The notes under the pieces were generated by a model. That model was not told where the DNA came from, did no database searches, and saw only the letters and a list, made by a program, of their open reading frames with translations. The position numbers and the translations under genes are program-made. 23,646 bases of DNA. Origin: a virus. The stretch covers positions 1-23,646 of the IMG/VR virus record IMGVR_UViG_3300037319_000040; one strand, 5' to 3'. Shown here one piece after another: positions 13,782 through 20,021 of this stretch (its first letter is position 1; each line of letters opens with the position of its first letter).

Positions 13782-14413
13782 AACGCCTCCATTGCAGCTT
13801 TTAGCTTGACTACTTTTTTGTTTAACTCCTCAATAAACCGTGTTATTTCCAACTCCATCTCTGCAATAAAAGCATCGTCGCGGTCTACGCGCACAACCAA
13901 CAACTGAGCTTTTTCGGGCATTCGCGGGTCGTAAATAACGTAGTCGCACCATTTGCGCTTAGTGCAAGCCATCTGCATCTGCATTTGAACGTTGTACTTG
14001 CTAGCTACCGGATTCTTCTCGTCTGCCCACCTCAACCAAGCCTCTAGTGCGGTGTTGGTGTTTGGGCACTTAATCTCAACCAAGCCACTGTCACCCACCA
14101 GTCCATCAGGTGAAGCTCCACAGCCTGCAATTGTCGGATGGAGTATGAACCCTACTTCGTCAACCAAAACGTTCGCCTTGGCCTCGTATGCTGCGCGTGC
14201 AAAAGGTTCTTGCTCATTACCCCATGCCATAGATGCGTTGCTGTAAGACTCCTCGCGCTGGCCGGTAACTAACTCACACACTAATTGCGCCATGTAGTTG
14301 TCACGGCTGGCTGAGTAACCCGACTTGGTTTTGGCCATGAGGTCAGCTACACGGCTGGCGGTAACTTGACCAATTCGGGTCGCAAACCATTCTGGCGTGC
14401 CTTGTTCGATCAT
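13778..14413 (-). CDS. YqaJ-like viral recombinase / lambda-type exonuclease
   Basis: A 211-residue protein; I use ATG 14413 (ATGA with the ERF stop), where MIEQGTPEWFATRIGQVTAS gives the conserved start of the family. The catalytic core is SPDG with Asp103, followed by VEIKCPN with Glu113 and Lys115, the D-(x)n-E-x-K nuclease motif. YNVQMQMQMACT downstream is also typical. The enzyme should resect double-stranded ends 5' to 3' to give single strands for the ERF protein. Longer starts upstream read inside ERF and lack family similarity. Family PF09588. Confidence 0.9.
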   Translation of the reverse strand: MIEQGTPEWFATRIGQVTASRVADLMAKTKSGYSASRDNYMAQLVCELVTGQREESYSNASMAWGNEQEPFARAAYEAKANVLVDEVGFILHPTIAGCGASPDGLVGDSGLVEIKCPNTNTALEAWLRWADEKNPVASKYNVQMQMQMACTKRKWCDYVIYDPRMPEKAQLLVVRVDRDDAFIAEMELEITRFIEELNKKVVKLKAAMEAL

Positions 14414-15018
14414 GCTGACAACTCCTCTTTGCGTTGGTTCTTTGACGCAATAACGTGAGCCTTGGCTGCATCGTCTGAGCCACAAAACTTAATTGCCTCT
14501 GTGTAAACGCTCTTTAGGTCGTCTAGCGTCTGAGCGTGTGCAACGCTGTTAAGAGCTATATTTAAATCTTGTTCGCTGATTTGATTTACAGATTTGCGAG
14601 CCAACTTTGCTTCCGCTGCTACCTTTGCTTCCGCTGCTGCTTTCGCCTTGGCTGCCGCATTACCATCGTCATCCTCTGCCGCTATGCCGCAAGCCGCCAT
14701 AACTGAGTAGCGTCTGGCATATGTAAGTGCTGAGCCGTAACCCTGCGGGTCTTGCTTGCTAGCAGGCACGTGCAGCTTGCCGCCGCGAAACGTCTCGCCT
14801 GATTCATGCAAGAAAACAGTCTCAACTGTCACGCCGGTGCTGTCTTCGCTGGTCTCCTGGTACAGCGCGATGCCGTTGGCTAGCAGCGAGTCGTTAACAG
14901 CATCTAAGCAAGCGCCTAAGTCAGCGTATTTGGTGCGGAAGTGCGGGTTTGTTTTATCCTTTAATGCAGGACTAAACTCGCGTTTTGCGGCTACAAAAGC
15001 CTGTGCTATTTTTTGCAT
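14410..15018 (-). CDS. erf: ERF-family single-strand annealing protein
   Basis: A 202-residue protein with CTAGGAG before its ATG. The N-terminus (FVAAKREFSPALKDKTNPHF, then TKYADLGACLDAV) and the block YGSALTYARRYSVMAACGIA with EDDDGN (~94-120) are the ERF signature (PF04404). ERF proteins form rings that anneal complementary single strands, and pair with the exonuclease encoded directly downstream. After the core comes an Ala/Lys/Glu linker with a DNA-level tandem repeat (14605-14638), then a helical C-terminal domain ending KNQRKEELSA. Length is near the P22 Erf size. Confidence 0.9.
   Translation of the reverse strand: MQKIAQAFVAAKREFSPALKDKTNPHFRTKYADLGACLDAVNDSLLANGIALYQETSEDSTGVTVETVFLHESGETFRGGKLHVPASKQDPQGYGSALTYARRYSVMAACGIAAEDDDGNAAAKAKAAAEAKVAAEAKLARKSVNQISEQDLNIALNSVAHAQTLDDLKSVYTEAIKFCGSDDAAKAHVIASKNQRKEELSA
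14605..14638. repeat. 18-base-period tandem repeat in ERF linker
   Basis: CTTTGCTTCCGCTGCT occurs at 14605-14620 and again at 14623-14638, a perfect 16-base match at a period of 18. It encodes the repeated Ala-Glu-Ala-Lys linker between the ERF core and the C-terminal domain. Expansion or contraction in steps of six residues would keep the frame. Confidence 0.8.
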
Positions 15019-15029
15019 GATATTTTCTC

Positions 15030-15230
15030 CTAGTATGCGATTTTGATTTCGTCAAAGTCCTCAGCGCCAAGCGTCAACTCTTGGCCGTGAATTAAGATGG
15101 TAGTCTGATTGCCAGACTCCATCTTTTCTTCAAGGTCTAGCATCGCGTCGATGTACTCGTCGCTTAACTTGCTGACCAAGGCGGCTATTTTTACAGCGCC
15201 CTGGTGGTTTACCGAATAAAGTTGTTTCAT
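15030..15230 (-). CDS. Hypothetical early protein (66 aa)
   Basis: A 66-residue protein whose start forms ATGA with the preceding gene. It reads as helical (AALVSKLSDEYIDAMLDLEE) with a short beta-rich end (TTILIHGQELTLG, EIKIAY). The stop TAG lies in the ribosome site of ERF, so the two are tightly linked. No family recognised. An accessory role in recombination is suggested only by position. Confidence 0.6.
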   Translation of the reverse strand: MKQLYSVNHQGAVKIAALVSKLSDEYIDAMLDLEEKMESGNQTTILIHGQELTLGAEDFDEIKIAY

Positions 15231-15397
15231 ACCTCAACTACCTCAACATTGTTGCCACCAAACTCCTCAGCCTGCTCAGCCATCGCAGACCATGATTGAT
15301 ATCCTGCACATGAGGCAAAAGCGTCTTGTGCCTGGGCTTTGTCACGGCCTTCGTAGTTGCCATAATCTAAACCGCATGAATGAAAATTAAAGGTCAT
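15227..15397 (-). CDS. Hypothetical first gene of leftward operon (56 aa)
   Basis: A 56-codon gene behind AGGAG (leader CAAACAGGAG). It carries two cysteines (FHSCGL; FASCAGY), an Ala/Gln-rich middle (RDKAQAQDAFA) and an acidic end (NNVEVVEV). It is the most promoter-proximal leftward gene and overlaps the next by ATGA. The short length and lack of motifs prevent a functional call. First genes of early operons are often host-takeover factors, which is only a possibility. Confidence 0.6.
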   Translation of the reverse strand: MTFNFHSCGLDYGNYEGRDKAQAQDAFASCAGYQSWSAMAEQAEEFGGNNVEVVEV

Positions 15398-15458
15398 TTC
15401 TAACTCCTGTTTGTGTTGCTGACGAGGTTATTTTAACGCAGAAAAAACACGTTTTATC

Positions 15459-15474
15459 TAGGTGTTTACCCCTA
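15459..15474. promoter_or_regulatory. Operator-like dyad in divergent control region
   Basis: TAGGTGTTTACCCCTA is symmetrical as TAGGnGTnnACnCCTA (12 of 16 positions). It lies in the 112-base gap (15398-15509) between the divergent early operons. Candidate -10-like elements on the minus strand (TAGATA directly beside it, TAAAAT further down) put it where a repressor could block leftward, and perhaps rightward, transcription. A near-identical copy is at 12994-13010. Confidence 0.5.
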
Positions 15475-15495
15475 TTTACCAAAACAATTTTCCGC

Positions 15496-15509
15496 GCTCA
15501 CAATTGAGC
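15496..15509. promoter_or_regulatory. Inverted repeat directly before first rightward gene
   Basis: GCTCA, CAAT, TGAGC form a 5-base inverted repeat ending at the base before ATG 15510. As RNA it would be a small hairpin over the ribosome-site region, which has no clear Shine-Dalgarno sequence. As DNA it could be a second operator. Confidence 0.4.
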
Positions 15510-15674
15510 ATGACTACATTAGAAAACTACATTGAAGACCTTGAGGCGCTACTGAGCCGCAAGCCCACTACAGATGAAGCGGCCATCCATTGGCTGCACG
15601 CTGTCATTTCTGATGCGACAACTGCGCGGTACAAACTTATTTCAGAGCTTTACCCAGTCGGTTGCAGTGACTAA
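15510..15674 (+). CDS. Hypothetical first gene of rightward operon (54 aa)
   Basis: I take ATG 15510 (54 codons), since the upstream GTG at 15462 would read through the operator-like repeat. The product is helical and acidic at the start (TTLENYIEDLEALLSRKPTT, then ALHWL-like HWLHAVISDATTARYK). No family recognised. In lambda-like phages this place is held by a Cro-type repressor, but no helix-turn-helix motif is visible here. The ribosome site is poor, so it may be under translational control by the hairpin at 15496. Confidence 0.5.
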   Translation: MTTLENYIEDLEALLSRKPTTDEAAIHWLHAVISDATTARYKLISELYPVGCSD

Positions 15675-15676
15675 CG

Positions 15677-15682
15677 TATAAT
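15677..15682 (+). promoter_or_regulatory. Perfect -10 hexamer before replication gene
   Basis: TATAAT stands two bases after the stop of the preceding gene and about 100 bases before the replication gene. No good -35 lies 15-19 bases upstream, so it would need an activator or be weak. Confidence 0.35.
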
Positions 15683-15699
15683 ATTTTGAAACCCAGCTA

Positions 15700-15769
15700 G
15701 GTCTGAAGTCATGAGCAGACCGAAAAGCGAATTCCCCGCCTGCTGTCGTTTCTTTTCTGGGAATTACGC
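15700..15769 (+). promoter_or_regulatory. Two-hairpin leader of replication gene
   Basis: Two inverted repeats occupy this leader. GGTCTG (15700-15705) pairs with CAGACC (15716-15721). GCGAATTCCC (15727-15736) pairs with GGGAATT-A-CGC (15759-15769), with one bulged A. The second ends twelve bases before the replication ATG (15781) and touches its GGAA ribosome site. Together they suggest a structured mRNA leader. They could also be protein sites. Confidence 0.4.
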
Positions 15770-15780
15770 GGAAATGCTTT

Positions 15781-16569
15781 ATGCACTATTACAAGTTCAA
15801 CATCGCCGACTATCGCAAGGATACCGGCCACCTCACAACAATTGAGCATGGCATCTATCGCCAGCTAATTGATTGGCAGTACTTAGATGAGCAACCAATA
15901 CCACTTGAAACCCAAGTGGTTATGCGGCGGTTACGACTCGGTTCTGAGCATGAAACATCATTGCTGAATGTGTTGTCAGACTTCTTTGCTAAGGGCGATG
16001 AGGGATACTCGCAAACACGGATTAGGTTGGAAATTAATGAGTATCACGGCCAAGCTGATAAAAATCGCACCAACGGGAAGCTAGGCGGTAGGCCGAAGAA
16101 AACCCAGTCGGTTATTGCTGGGAACCCAGACGAAAGCCAAAATAACCCTAACCACAAACCACTAACTACAAACCATAAACTATTAACCAAAGATAAGACA
16201 GCAACACGCGGTGCGCGGTTGCCAGCAAACTGGAAGCCTGATTCTGAACTTGCCGAGTGGTCAAAGACAGAGCGGCCAGACCTTGATTTACGCAAAGTTT
16301 TTGCAGAGTTCACGGACTACTGGAATTCGGTAGCTGGCGGCAAGGGTGTCAAGCTAGACTGGAACGCGACTTGGCGAAACTGGGTTAGAAGTCAGAAAGT
16401 TGAAAAGCAATCTTTTGCACAGCAATCTGCTGACGTTGTGAGGAATACTGTTGCAATTTCACCTTCATACGATTCAGCTTTGAGGCAGATAGAGCTTGAC
16501 CGCAAAACGGCTGTGCCTATGCCTGCAGACATAAGGGCAAAAATCAACGCAGTATTGAGGAAAGCATGA
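15781..16569 (+). CDS. Replication initiation protein, DUF1376 family
   Basis: A 262-residue protein. The N-terminal domain YYKFNIADYRKDTGHLTTIE followed by HGIYRQLIDWQYL is the DUF1376 signature (PF07120), a winged-helix replication domain. A Lys/Arg-Pro linker (KLGGRPKK) and a repetitive NHKPLTTNHKLLT segment come next. The C-terminal block RLPANWKPDSELAEWSKTER then WNATWRNWVRSQ is typical of phage replisome-loading proteins related to lambda O or DnaT. It likely binds an origin inside its own gene and brings in the host helicase. No phage helicase is encoded in the window. It overlaps the next gene by ATGA. Confidence 0.82.
   Translation: MHYYKFNIADYRKDTGHLTTIEHGIYRQLIDWQYLDEQPIPLETQVVMRRLRLGSEHETSLLNVLSDFFAKGDEGYSQTRIRLEINEYHGQADKNRTNGKLGGRPKKTQSVIAGNPDESQNNPNHKPLTTNHKLLTKDKTATRGARLPANWKPDSELAEWSKTERPDLDLRKVFAEFTDYWNSVAGGKGVKLDWNATWRNWVRSQKVEKQSFAQQSADVVRNTVAISPSYDSALRQIELDRKTAVPMPADIRAKINAVLRKA
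16154..16175 (+). repeat. Iteron-like repeats within replication gene
   Basis: ACAAACCA occurs at 16154-16161 and 16168-16175, a 14-base period, inside a purine/pyrimidine-skewed stretch (16145-16190) rich in A and C with related half copies (CTAACC, TTAACC). Repeats placed in the middle of an initiator gene recall the lambda origin within O. They also encode the NHKPLTTNHKLL segment of the protein. Confidence 0.45.
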
Positions 16570-16709
16570 ACTATTACACAGCAAGAAAAATACTTGATTT
16601 GGTGCGTGAAGGTAGGGATTACCCTGTATTCATAATCAACCAAGCGTTGTACATTATTAGTGAGCTTACAGAGGAAGAATATGAAAAAACAAAGCAAATA
16701 CAAGCCTAA
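16566..16709 (+). CDS. Hypothetical small protein (47 aa)
   Basis: A 47-codon gene starting in an ATGA overlap with the replication gene and running 29 bases into the next gene. It contains YTARKILDLVREGRDYPVFI and an acidic end (ELTEEEYEKT). The end region also holds the ribosome site for the next gene. Real by coupling; no function recognised. Confidence 0.5.
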   Translation: MNYYTARKILDLVREGRDYPVFIINQALYIISELTEEEYEKTKQIQA

Positions 16710-17160
16710 ACCTGTCTTAGTCAACCCGTTGGCTTTTGTGATTGAAAGCATTACACCGGTTGCAAAGCACGAAGGCTCTCTGTTGACCCTGAAGTTGAAG
16801 AACCACAATGCCCTGGCAATGCTTGTCAAAGGTGAGGCAAGACGAAAAGAGCTGGATGTACTGATAAGCGCTTTAAACACGTGCGAGGCGCTCGTTCTCA
16901 TGGGGTTTGGTACTGAGTATGCTTTTGTTGCGAAAAACGGTTTAGACGCCCTTCTGGAGGTCTGCAAACGCGGTATGAGGACAGACCACTACATCTTGAA
17001 GGGTGTTGAGATGCAAACCCTGGACGAGGCAATGCAATTACACGACGAGCAATTAGAAATCGTGACGGTGGGTGAGTTAGACAGGTCGCAGCGGATTGTC
17101 CGAGATGTACTGAGGTCGAAGAAGGCAAAAGTTATAAATGACAAGGAGAAATCAAAATGA
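16681..17160 (+). CDS. Conserved phage protein (159 aa), unknown function
   Basis: I take ATG 16681 behind GAGGAAG. The basic start (KKQSKYKPKPVLVNPLAF) and the helical core (LVKGEARRKELDVLISALNT, then CEALVLMG) match a family I remember from replication regions of Burkholderiales-type phages, always listed as hypothetical. It seems all-helical with a basic C-terminus (RSKKAKVINDKEKSK). It overlaps both neighbours. A DNA-associated role is plausible from charge and context only. Confidence 0.65.
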   Translation: MKKQSKYKPKPVLVNPLAFVIESITPVAKHEGSLLTLKLKNHNALAMLVKGEARRKELDVLISALNTCEALVLMGFGTEYAFVAKNGLDALLEVCKRGMRTDHYILKGVEMQTLDEAMQLHDEQLEIVTVGELDRSQRIVRDVLRSKKAKVINDKEKSK

Positions 17161-17381
17161 GCAATGGATTTAGGAGTTTTTCACCCGCTAAAGAAAACGC
17201 TGATGCGTTATCAGCAAAGACGAAACATGAGCGTTATATGCACTCCAGGCCGCAAATGTGCCTCAGGTGTCAAAAGGATAAATACTTAAAAGGCGGAAGC
17301 ATTCGGTTTATTGGAACGTTTCGCAAGTTTATTTGCAAAGACTGCGTAGATGCTAAGCAACATGAGAAGAACAATGGCTAA
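17157..17381 (+). CDS. Small zinc-finger protein (two CxxC knuckles)
   Basis: A 74-residue protein with a strong AAGGAG ribosome site. Cys35-x-x-Cys38 (MCLRCQKDK) and Cys60-x-x-Cys63 (FICKDCVDAK) form a treble-clef-like zinc site with a GGSIR...GTFRKF strand pair between. The N-terminal 30 residues are polar. Similar small zinc proteins occur in nin-type regions of phages. It may bind nucleic acid or RNA polymerase; no direct evidence. Confidence 0.65.
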   Translation: MSNGFRSFSPAKENADALSAKTKHERYMHSRPQMCLRCQKDKYLKGGSIRFIGTFRKFICKDCVDAKQHEKNNG

Positions 17382-17613
17382 GTTAATTGACTTCCCCATT
17401 GGCCTAGAAGCAGGCGAGACGCGCCTTGACCTTGACCCAGACGCGGTATTGACTGGAGCAGTGGGAATGCTAAAAGAGGTGGTGATTGTTGGCTATGAAG
17501 CTGACGGCTCATTGTATTTTGCGTCGACTGGAACACATAGGCCGGATGTGCTGTGGCTGCTCAAGCAAGCAGAGCAGTTTTTGCTTGCTATTGAACGGGA
17601 GATGAGGACATGA
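17374..17613 (+). CDS. Conserved small phage protein (79 aa)
   Basis: I use ATG 17374 (MAKLIDFPIG), with AGAAGA just upstream, over ATG 17350, because family members I recall begin with a similar K-x-I-D-F-P. The rest carries LDLDPDAVLTGAVGMLKEVV and a GYEADGSLYFASTG motif, then HRPDVLWLLKQAEQFLL. This matches a small family in proteobacterial phages and prophages that pairs a short beta sheet with a C-terminal helix. Function unknown. Eight-base overlap with the zinc gene; ATGA with the next. Confidence 0.65.
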   Translation: MAKLIDFPIGLEAGETRLDLDPDAVLTGAVGMLKEVVIVGYEADGSLYFASTGTHRPDVLWLLKQAEQFLLAIEREMRT

Positions 17614-17915
17614 CCAAAGAAGAAGTTATTGCAATGTCGCGGAAGGCTGGATTCATGCTGCGGTCGGAATCAGTGGTCGGCGAAAGTGATTGGTGGGAAT
17701 GTTTTGATGAGGAGATTGAGAGCTTCGCCAAGCTCGTAGTGGAAGACTACAACAACAAGCATTCACAGTTGTGGCAAGTGTGCATTGAAGATGTGGTCAA
17801 GGCAGAGCGAGAGGCGTGTGCAAAGGTGTGTGACGACATTGACGCTGAATACGGGCGCGAGGATGTTCTGGCGACTTGGTGCGCCAAAGCCATACGTGCA
17901 AGGGGCAGTGTTTAA
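17610..17915 (+). CDS. Conserved small phage protein (101 aa), Ea/Eaf-like end
   Basis: A 101-residue protein starting in ATGA overlap. It opens MTKEEVIAMSRKAGF, has an acidic WWECFDEEIESFAKLVVEDY region, and closes with VVKAEREACAKVCDDI and CAKAIRARG. The AEREACAKVCDD...CA-x-AIRARG end is very common in small phage proteins of nin regions and in Ea22-like proteins. Function unknown. The SleB gene starts within its last eight bases. Confidence 0.65.
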   Translation: MTKEEVIAMSRKAGFMLRSESVVGESDWWECFDEEIESFAKLVVEDYNNKHSQLWQVCIEDVVKAEREACAKVCDDIDAEYGREDVLATWCAKAIRARGSV

Positions 17916-18351
17916 GCTACTACTGGCCGTGTTGATGCTACCGGCATCGGCATTGGCTGTGCCGTACTCGCCACAAGCCAAGTGTCTGGCTGATAATTTG
18001 CACTATGAGGCAAGGGGAGAGAGCCTGGCTGGCATCAGAGCTGTGGCCTCGGTGGTCTTAAACAGGGTCGCAAGTAAGCGCTGGCCAAACTCAATTTGCA
18101 GGGTTGTGTATCAAAGCAAGCAGTTTAGTTGGGCAAACGATTACAGAGCTCGGAACCCCAGGCTGGTGGCGTACACAGAGAAGGTGCAACGGGTCGTTGC
18201 TAGGGCAATGTCGGGGCGGCTAAGGGACAACACGCGAAGGTCAACGCACTACCATACCCTGGCCGTTTATCCAAAGTGGGCGAGCAGGCTTGAGATGACA
18301 GAGGTAATTGGTTTTCACGTTTTTTATAAATACCCTAGGAGAAAAAAATGA
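17908..18351 (+). CDS. Cell wall hydrolase, SleB family, with signal peptide
   Basis: I favour GTG 17908 (147 residues), which gives a clean signal peptide, MFKLLLAVLMLPASALA, cut before VPYS. ATG 17863 and a TTG/ATG near 17785 also read in frame but run deep into the previous gene. The domain CLADNLHYEARGESLAGIRA with Glu34, then VVLNRVASKRWP and YQSKQFSW, is the SleB/Hydrolase_2 signature (PF07486), a lytic transglycosylase-type fold. This is the second wall enzyme in the window, and unusually it sits in the early rightward operon. It would act in the periplasm without a holin. It overlaps the next gene by ATGA. Confidence 0.78.
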   Translation: MFKLLLAVLMLPASALAVPYSPQAKCLADNLHYEARGESLAGIRAVASVVLNRVASKRWPNSICRVVYQSKQFSWANDYRARNPRLVAYTEKVQRVVARAMSGRLRDNTRRSTHYHTLAVYPKWASRLEMTEVIGFHVFYKYPRRKK

Positions 18352-18572
18352 ACGCAGAAAAAGAAATTAGACGCACAAACGCTTGGCTACAACGGCGAGT
18401 TAGGGCAAGTCAAGTACCGATTGATGCAGAGCCATACATCAATTACCAGCATCAAAACCCGCAACGCTGGCGCAATGTTTTAGTAAAACTATCGGTTGTT
18501 GCTGTAATACTGTTTGCAGTAGGGCTTGTCACTTGCGGATTAATTACACTCAATTTATGGCTTGCTATATGA
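18348..18572 (+). CDS. Single-span membrane protein (74 aa)
   Basis: A 74-residue protein behind TAGGAG, starting in ATGA overlap with the SleB gene. A basic N-terminal half (IRRTNAWLQRRVRASQVPID) should stay in the cytoplasm. One membrane segment spans residues ~49-72 (SVVAVILFAVGLVTCGLITL). Direct coupling to the exported hydrolase suggests joint action at the envelope, but the function is unknown. Confidence 0.6.
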   Translation: MNAEKEIRRTNAWLQRRVRASQVPIDAEPYINYQHQNPQRWRNVLVKLSVVAVILFAVGLVTCGLITLNLWLAI

Positions 18573-18772
18573 AAAAAGAATCAATACCAAATGCTTTCAC
18601 AATGTTTATTGGGAAAAGTATTATTAGCGATGACACCAGTTTTAGACGTTCGAGAGCTGGAACGGTTGGTGGCAAGGCAAGGTCAAAGAATTTAAATGGC
18701 GATGGAATACAAAATGTCCATCAACTTAAAGTCAATTCAAAACTTACAGAAAAGCAAAAGCGTTGTCTTTAA
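18569..18772 (+). CDS. Hypothetical basic protein (67 aa)
   Basis: I use ATG 18569, in ATGA overlap with the membrane protein gene. The product (KKESIPNAFTMFIGKSIISD, then FRRSRAGTVGGKARSKN, then KLTEKQKRCL) is basic and probably disordered. No family recognised. A competing 43-codon frame (18696-18827) overlaps it but has no coupling. Confidence 0.45.
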   Translation: MKKESIPNAFTMFIGKSIISDDTSFRRSRAGTVGGKARSKNLNGDGIQNVHQLKVNSKLTEKQKRCL

Positions 18773-19014
18773 TACCCTGGGGCACAAAGAAAGAGCAAGC
18801 CGAGCGCCGAGTGCAACAAAGCATTGAGTCTAAAAGGTCGCAACAGGCCGCTGACGAGGGTTTGGCTCGCGAGTTGGTGTACAGCTACAAGTGGCAAGCT
18901 GAAAAAGCGCCAGAGTGGTTTAGAAGTGTGATGGGTAACTTGGCTAAAAAATACGGACAAAAGTACGCGGATGATATAAGGGCGCTAATGACATTGGAGA
19001 AGAACAGAAAATGA
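18763..19014 (+). CDS. Hypothetical helical protein (83 aa), TTG start
   Basis: The only in-frame start before the body of the protein is TTG 18763, which lies ten bases inside the preceding gene; no clear ribosome site is seen, so coupling is likely. The product is helical and charged: GTKKEQAERRVQQSIESKRS, then EKAPEWFRSVMGNLAKKYGQ. It directly precedes ninB with ATGA overlap, the position of small nin genes in lambdoid phages. Function unknown. Confidence 0.55.
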   Translation: MSLIPWGTKKEQAERRVQQSIESKRSQQAADEGLARELVYSYKWQAEKAPEWFRSVMGNLAKKYGQKYADDIRALMTLEKNRK

Positions 19015-19418
19015 AAATAACGCTGCACAATGCGCAACAGGCGCACCAGGTGGTAACGGACATTTATCAAAAGATGAAGCCCCACTTTATGGGGGGTAAG
19101 AAATTTACTTTGGAAGTCACAAGCGAGACTCGCAGCCAGCCACAAAATGAGATGTACCACGCAATTATTGGCCATATTGCAAAGCAGGCAAACCATGCGG
19201 GCGCTAAGTGGGATGGCGAAAGCTGGAAACGGTTTTTGATTGACCAGTGGGCAAGCGAGACTGGCAGGTCAGCAGGTAAGGTGGCGCCCAGCTTAGATGG
19301 CCAAAGGGTGGTTCAATTGGGCTTGCAGTCGCGCAAATTCAATAAGGCAGACGCAAGCGAGTTCACAGAGTGGCTAATTTGCTGGGCAACAGACAAAGGT
19401 TTTGAGGTGAACGAATGA
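19011..19418 (+). CDS. ninB: NinB (Orf) recombination mediator
   Basis: A 135-residue protein of the NinB family (PF05772). The core motif SETRSQPQNEMYHAIIGHIA, followed by WDGESWKRFLIDQW, is characteristic. The C-terminal part (FNKADASEFTEWLICWATD) also fits. Lambda Orf/NinB binds single-stranded DNA and SSB and can replace host RecFOR, helping load annealing proteins. Here it can work with the ERF, exonuclease and SSB-like proteins made from the leftward operon. Length agrees with lambda NinB. ATGA overlap on both sides. Confidence 0.88.
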   Translation: MKITLHNAQQAHQVVTDIYQKMKPHFMGGKKFTLEVTSETRSQPQNEMYHAIIGHIAKQANHAGAKWDGESWKRFLIDQWASETGRSAGKVAPSLDGQRVVQLGLQSRKFNKADASEFTEWLICWATDKGFEVNE

Positions 19419-19960
19419 AAACAAAGAAGTGCAAGGTTTGCAAAGATACTTTTCAACCAGCCAGACCGCTACAGACATGTTGCAGCCCATCTTGCGCTAT
19501 GCAGTTGGTCAAAGCGGTTAAAGTCAAGAAAGACAAGCAAGAAACAAAATTAAAGCTGGATGCACTGCAAACCAAGCCGCAACTGGTCAAGAAGGCGCAG
19601 GCTGCGTTTAATTCGTACATCCGAGCTAGAGATACAGGCAAGCCATGCGTATCGTGTGACAAGCCTCTAGGAGGCACGCCAAACACATTTGACGCAGGAC
19701 ATTACAGGTCGGTTGGTTCAGCTCCGCACATGAGGTTTGTCGAGGACAACGTGCATGGTCAATGCAAGCATTGCAATAACTGGCTTGGCGGGAACGTTGT
19801 CGAGTATCGCAAGCGGCTGATAGACAGAATCGGTGAACGCCAGCTAAACTTACTCGAATCTGACAGCACGCTGAGGAAGTACGCCAAAGAAGGCCTGGTT
19901 GAGATTGCCAGGCACTACAACGCAGAGGCTAGACGGCTGAACAAAGAGAGGCTACAATGA
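19415..19960 (+). CDS. ninG: NinG (Rap-like) protein
   Basis: A 181-residue protein of the NinG/Rap family (PF05766). The N-terminal zinc site has Cys6, Cys9, Cys22/23 and Cys27 (KKCKVCK; CCSPSC). After a basic helix, the second metal/nuclease part reads CVSCDKPLGG, FDAGHYRSVG and QCKHCNNWLGGN. Rap is a structure-specific recombination endonuclease that resolves branched DNA. It completes a recombination set with NinB, ERF and YqaJ. It is the last gene before the terminator at 19994. Confidence 0.9.
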   Translation: MKTKKCKVCKDTFQPARPLQTCCSPSCAMQLVKAVKVKKDKQETKLKLDALQTKPQLVKKAQAAFNSYIRARDTGKPCVSCDKPLGGTPNTFDAGHYRSVGSAPHMRFVEDNVHGQCKHCNNWLGGNVVEYRKRLIDRIGERQLNLLESDSTLRKYAKEGLVEIARHYNAEARRLNKERLQ

Positions 19961-19993
19961 AGGCTCTTTCTCCTAGTCGTTTGTAGCGACTTT

Positions 19994-20021
19994 AGACCAC
20001 TAACGCAGTGGTCTTTTTTTT
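19994..20021 (+). terminator. Rho-independent terminator of the rightward early operon
   Basis: AGACCACT (19994-20001), a five-base loop AACGC and AGTGGTCT (20007-20014) form a perfect 8-base stem followed by a run of T's to 20021. A weaker hairpin (AGTCG 19975-19979 with CGACT 19987-19991) lies directly upstream. It separates the early operon from the packaging genes, so late expression needs read-through or the promoter that follows. Confidence 0.9.

Noticed and set aside
14414-14485. N-terminal extension of the YqaJ exonuclease
   Set aside because: The extra 24 residues read antisense-free but inside the ERF coding end and do not resemble the family; ATG 14413 has the ATGA overlap and the family start.
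15462-15509. GTG start extending the first rightward gene upstream
   Set aside because: The added residues would be translated from the operator-like repeat and have no ribosome site; ATG 15510 is the simpler start.
15711-15845. 44-codon frame starting in the replication-gene leader
   Set aside because: It runs 65 bases into the replication gene, lacks a ribosome site, and its start lies inside the first hairpin loop.
18696-18827. 43-codon frame overlapping two hypothetical genes
   Set aside because: No coupling to neighbours and no ribosome site, while the frame at 18569 starts in an ATGA overlap.
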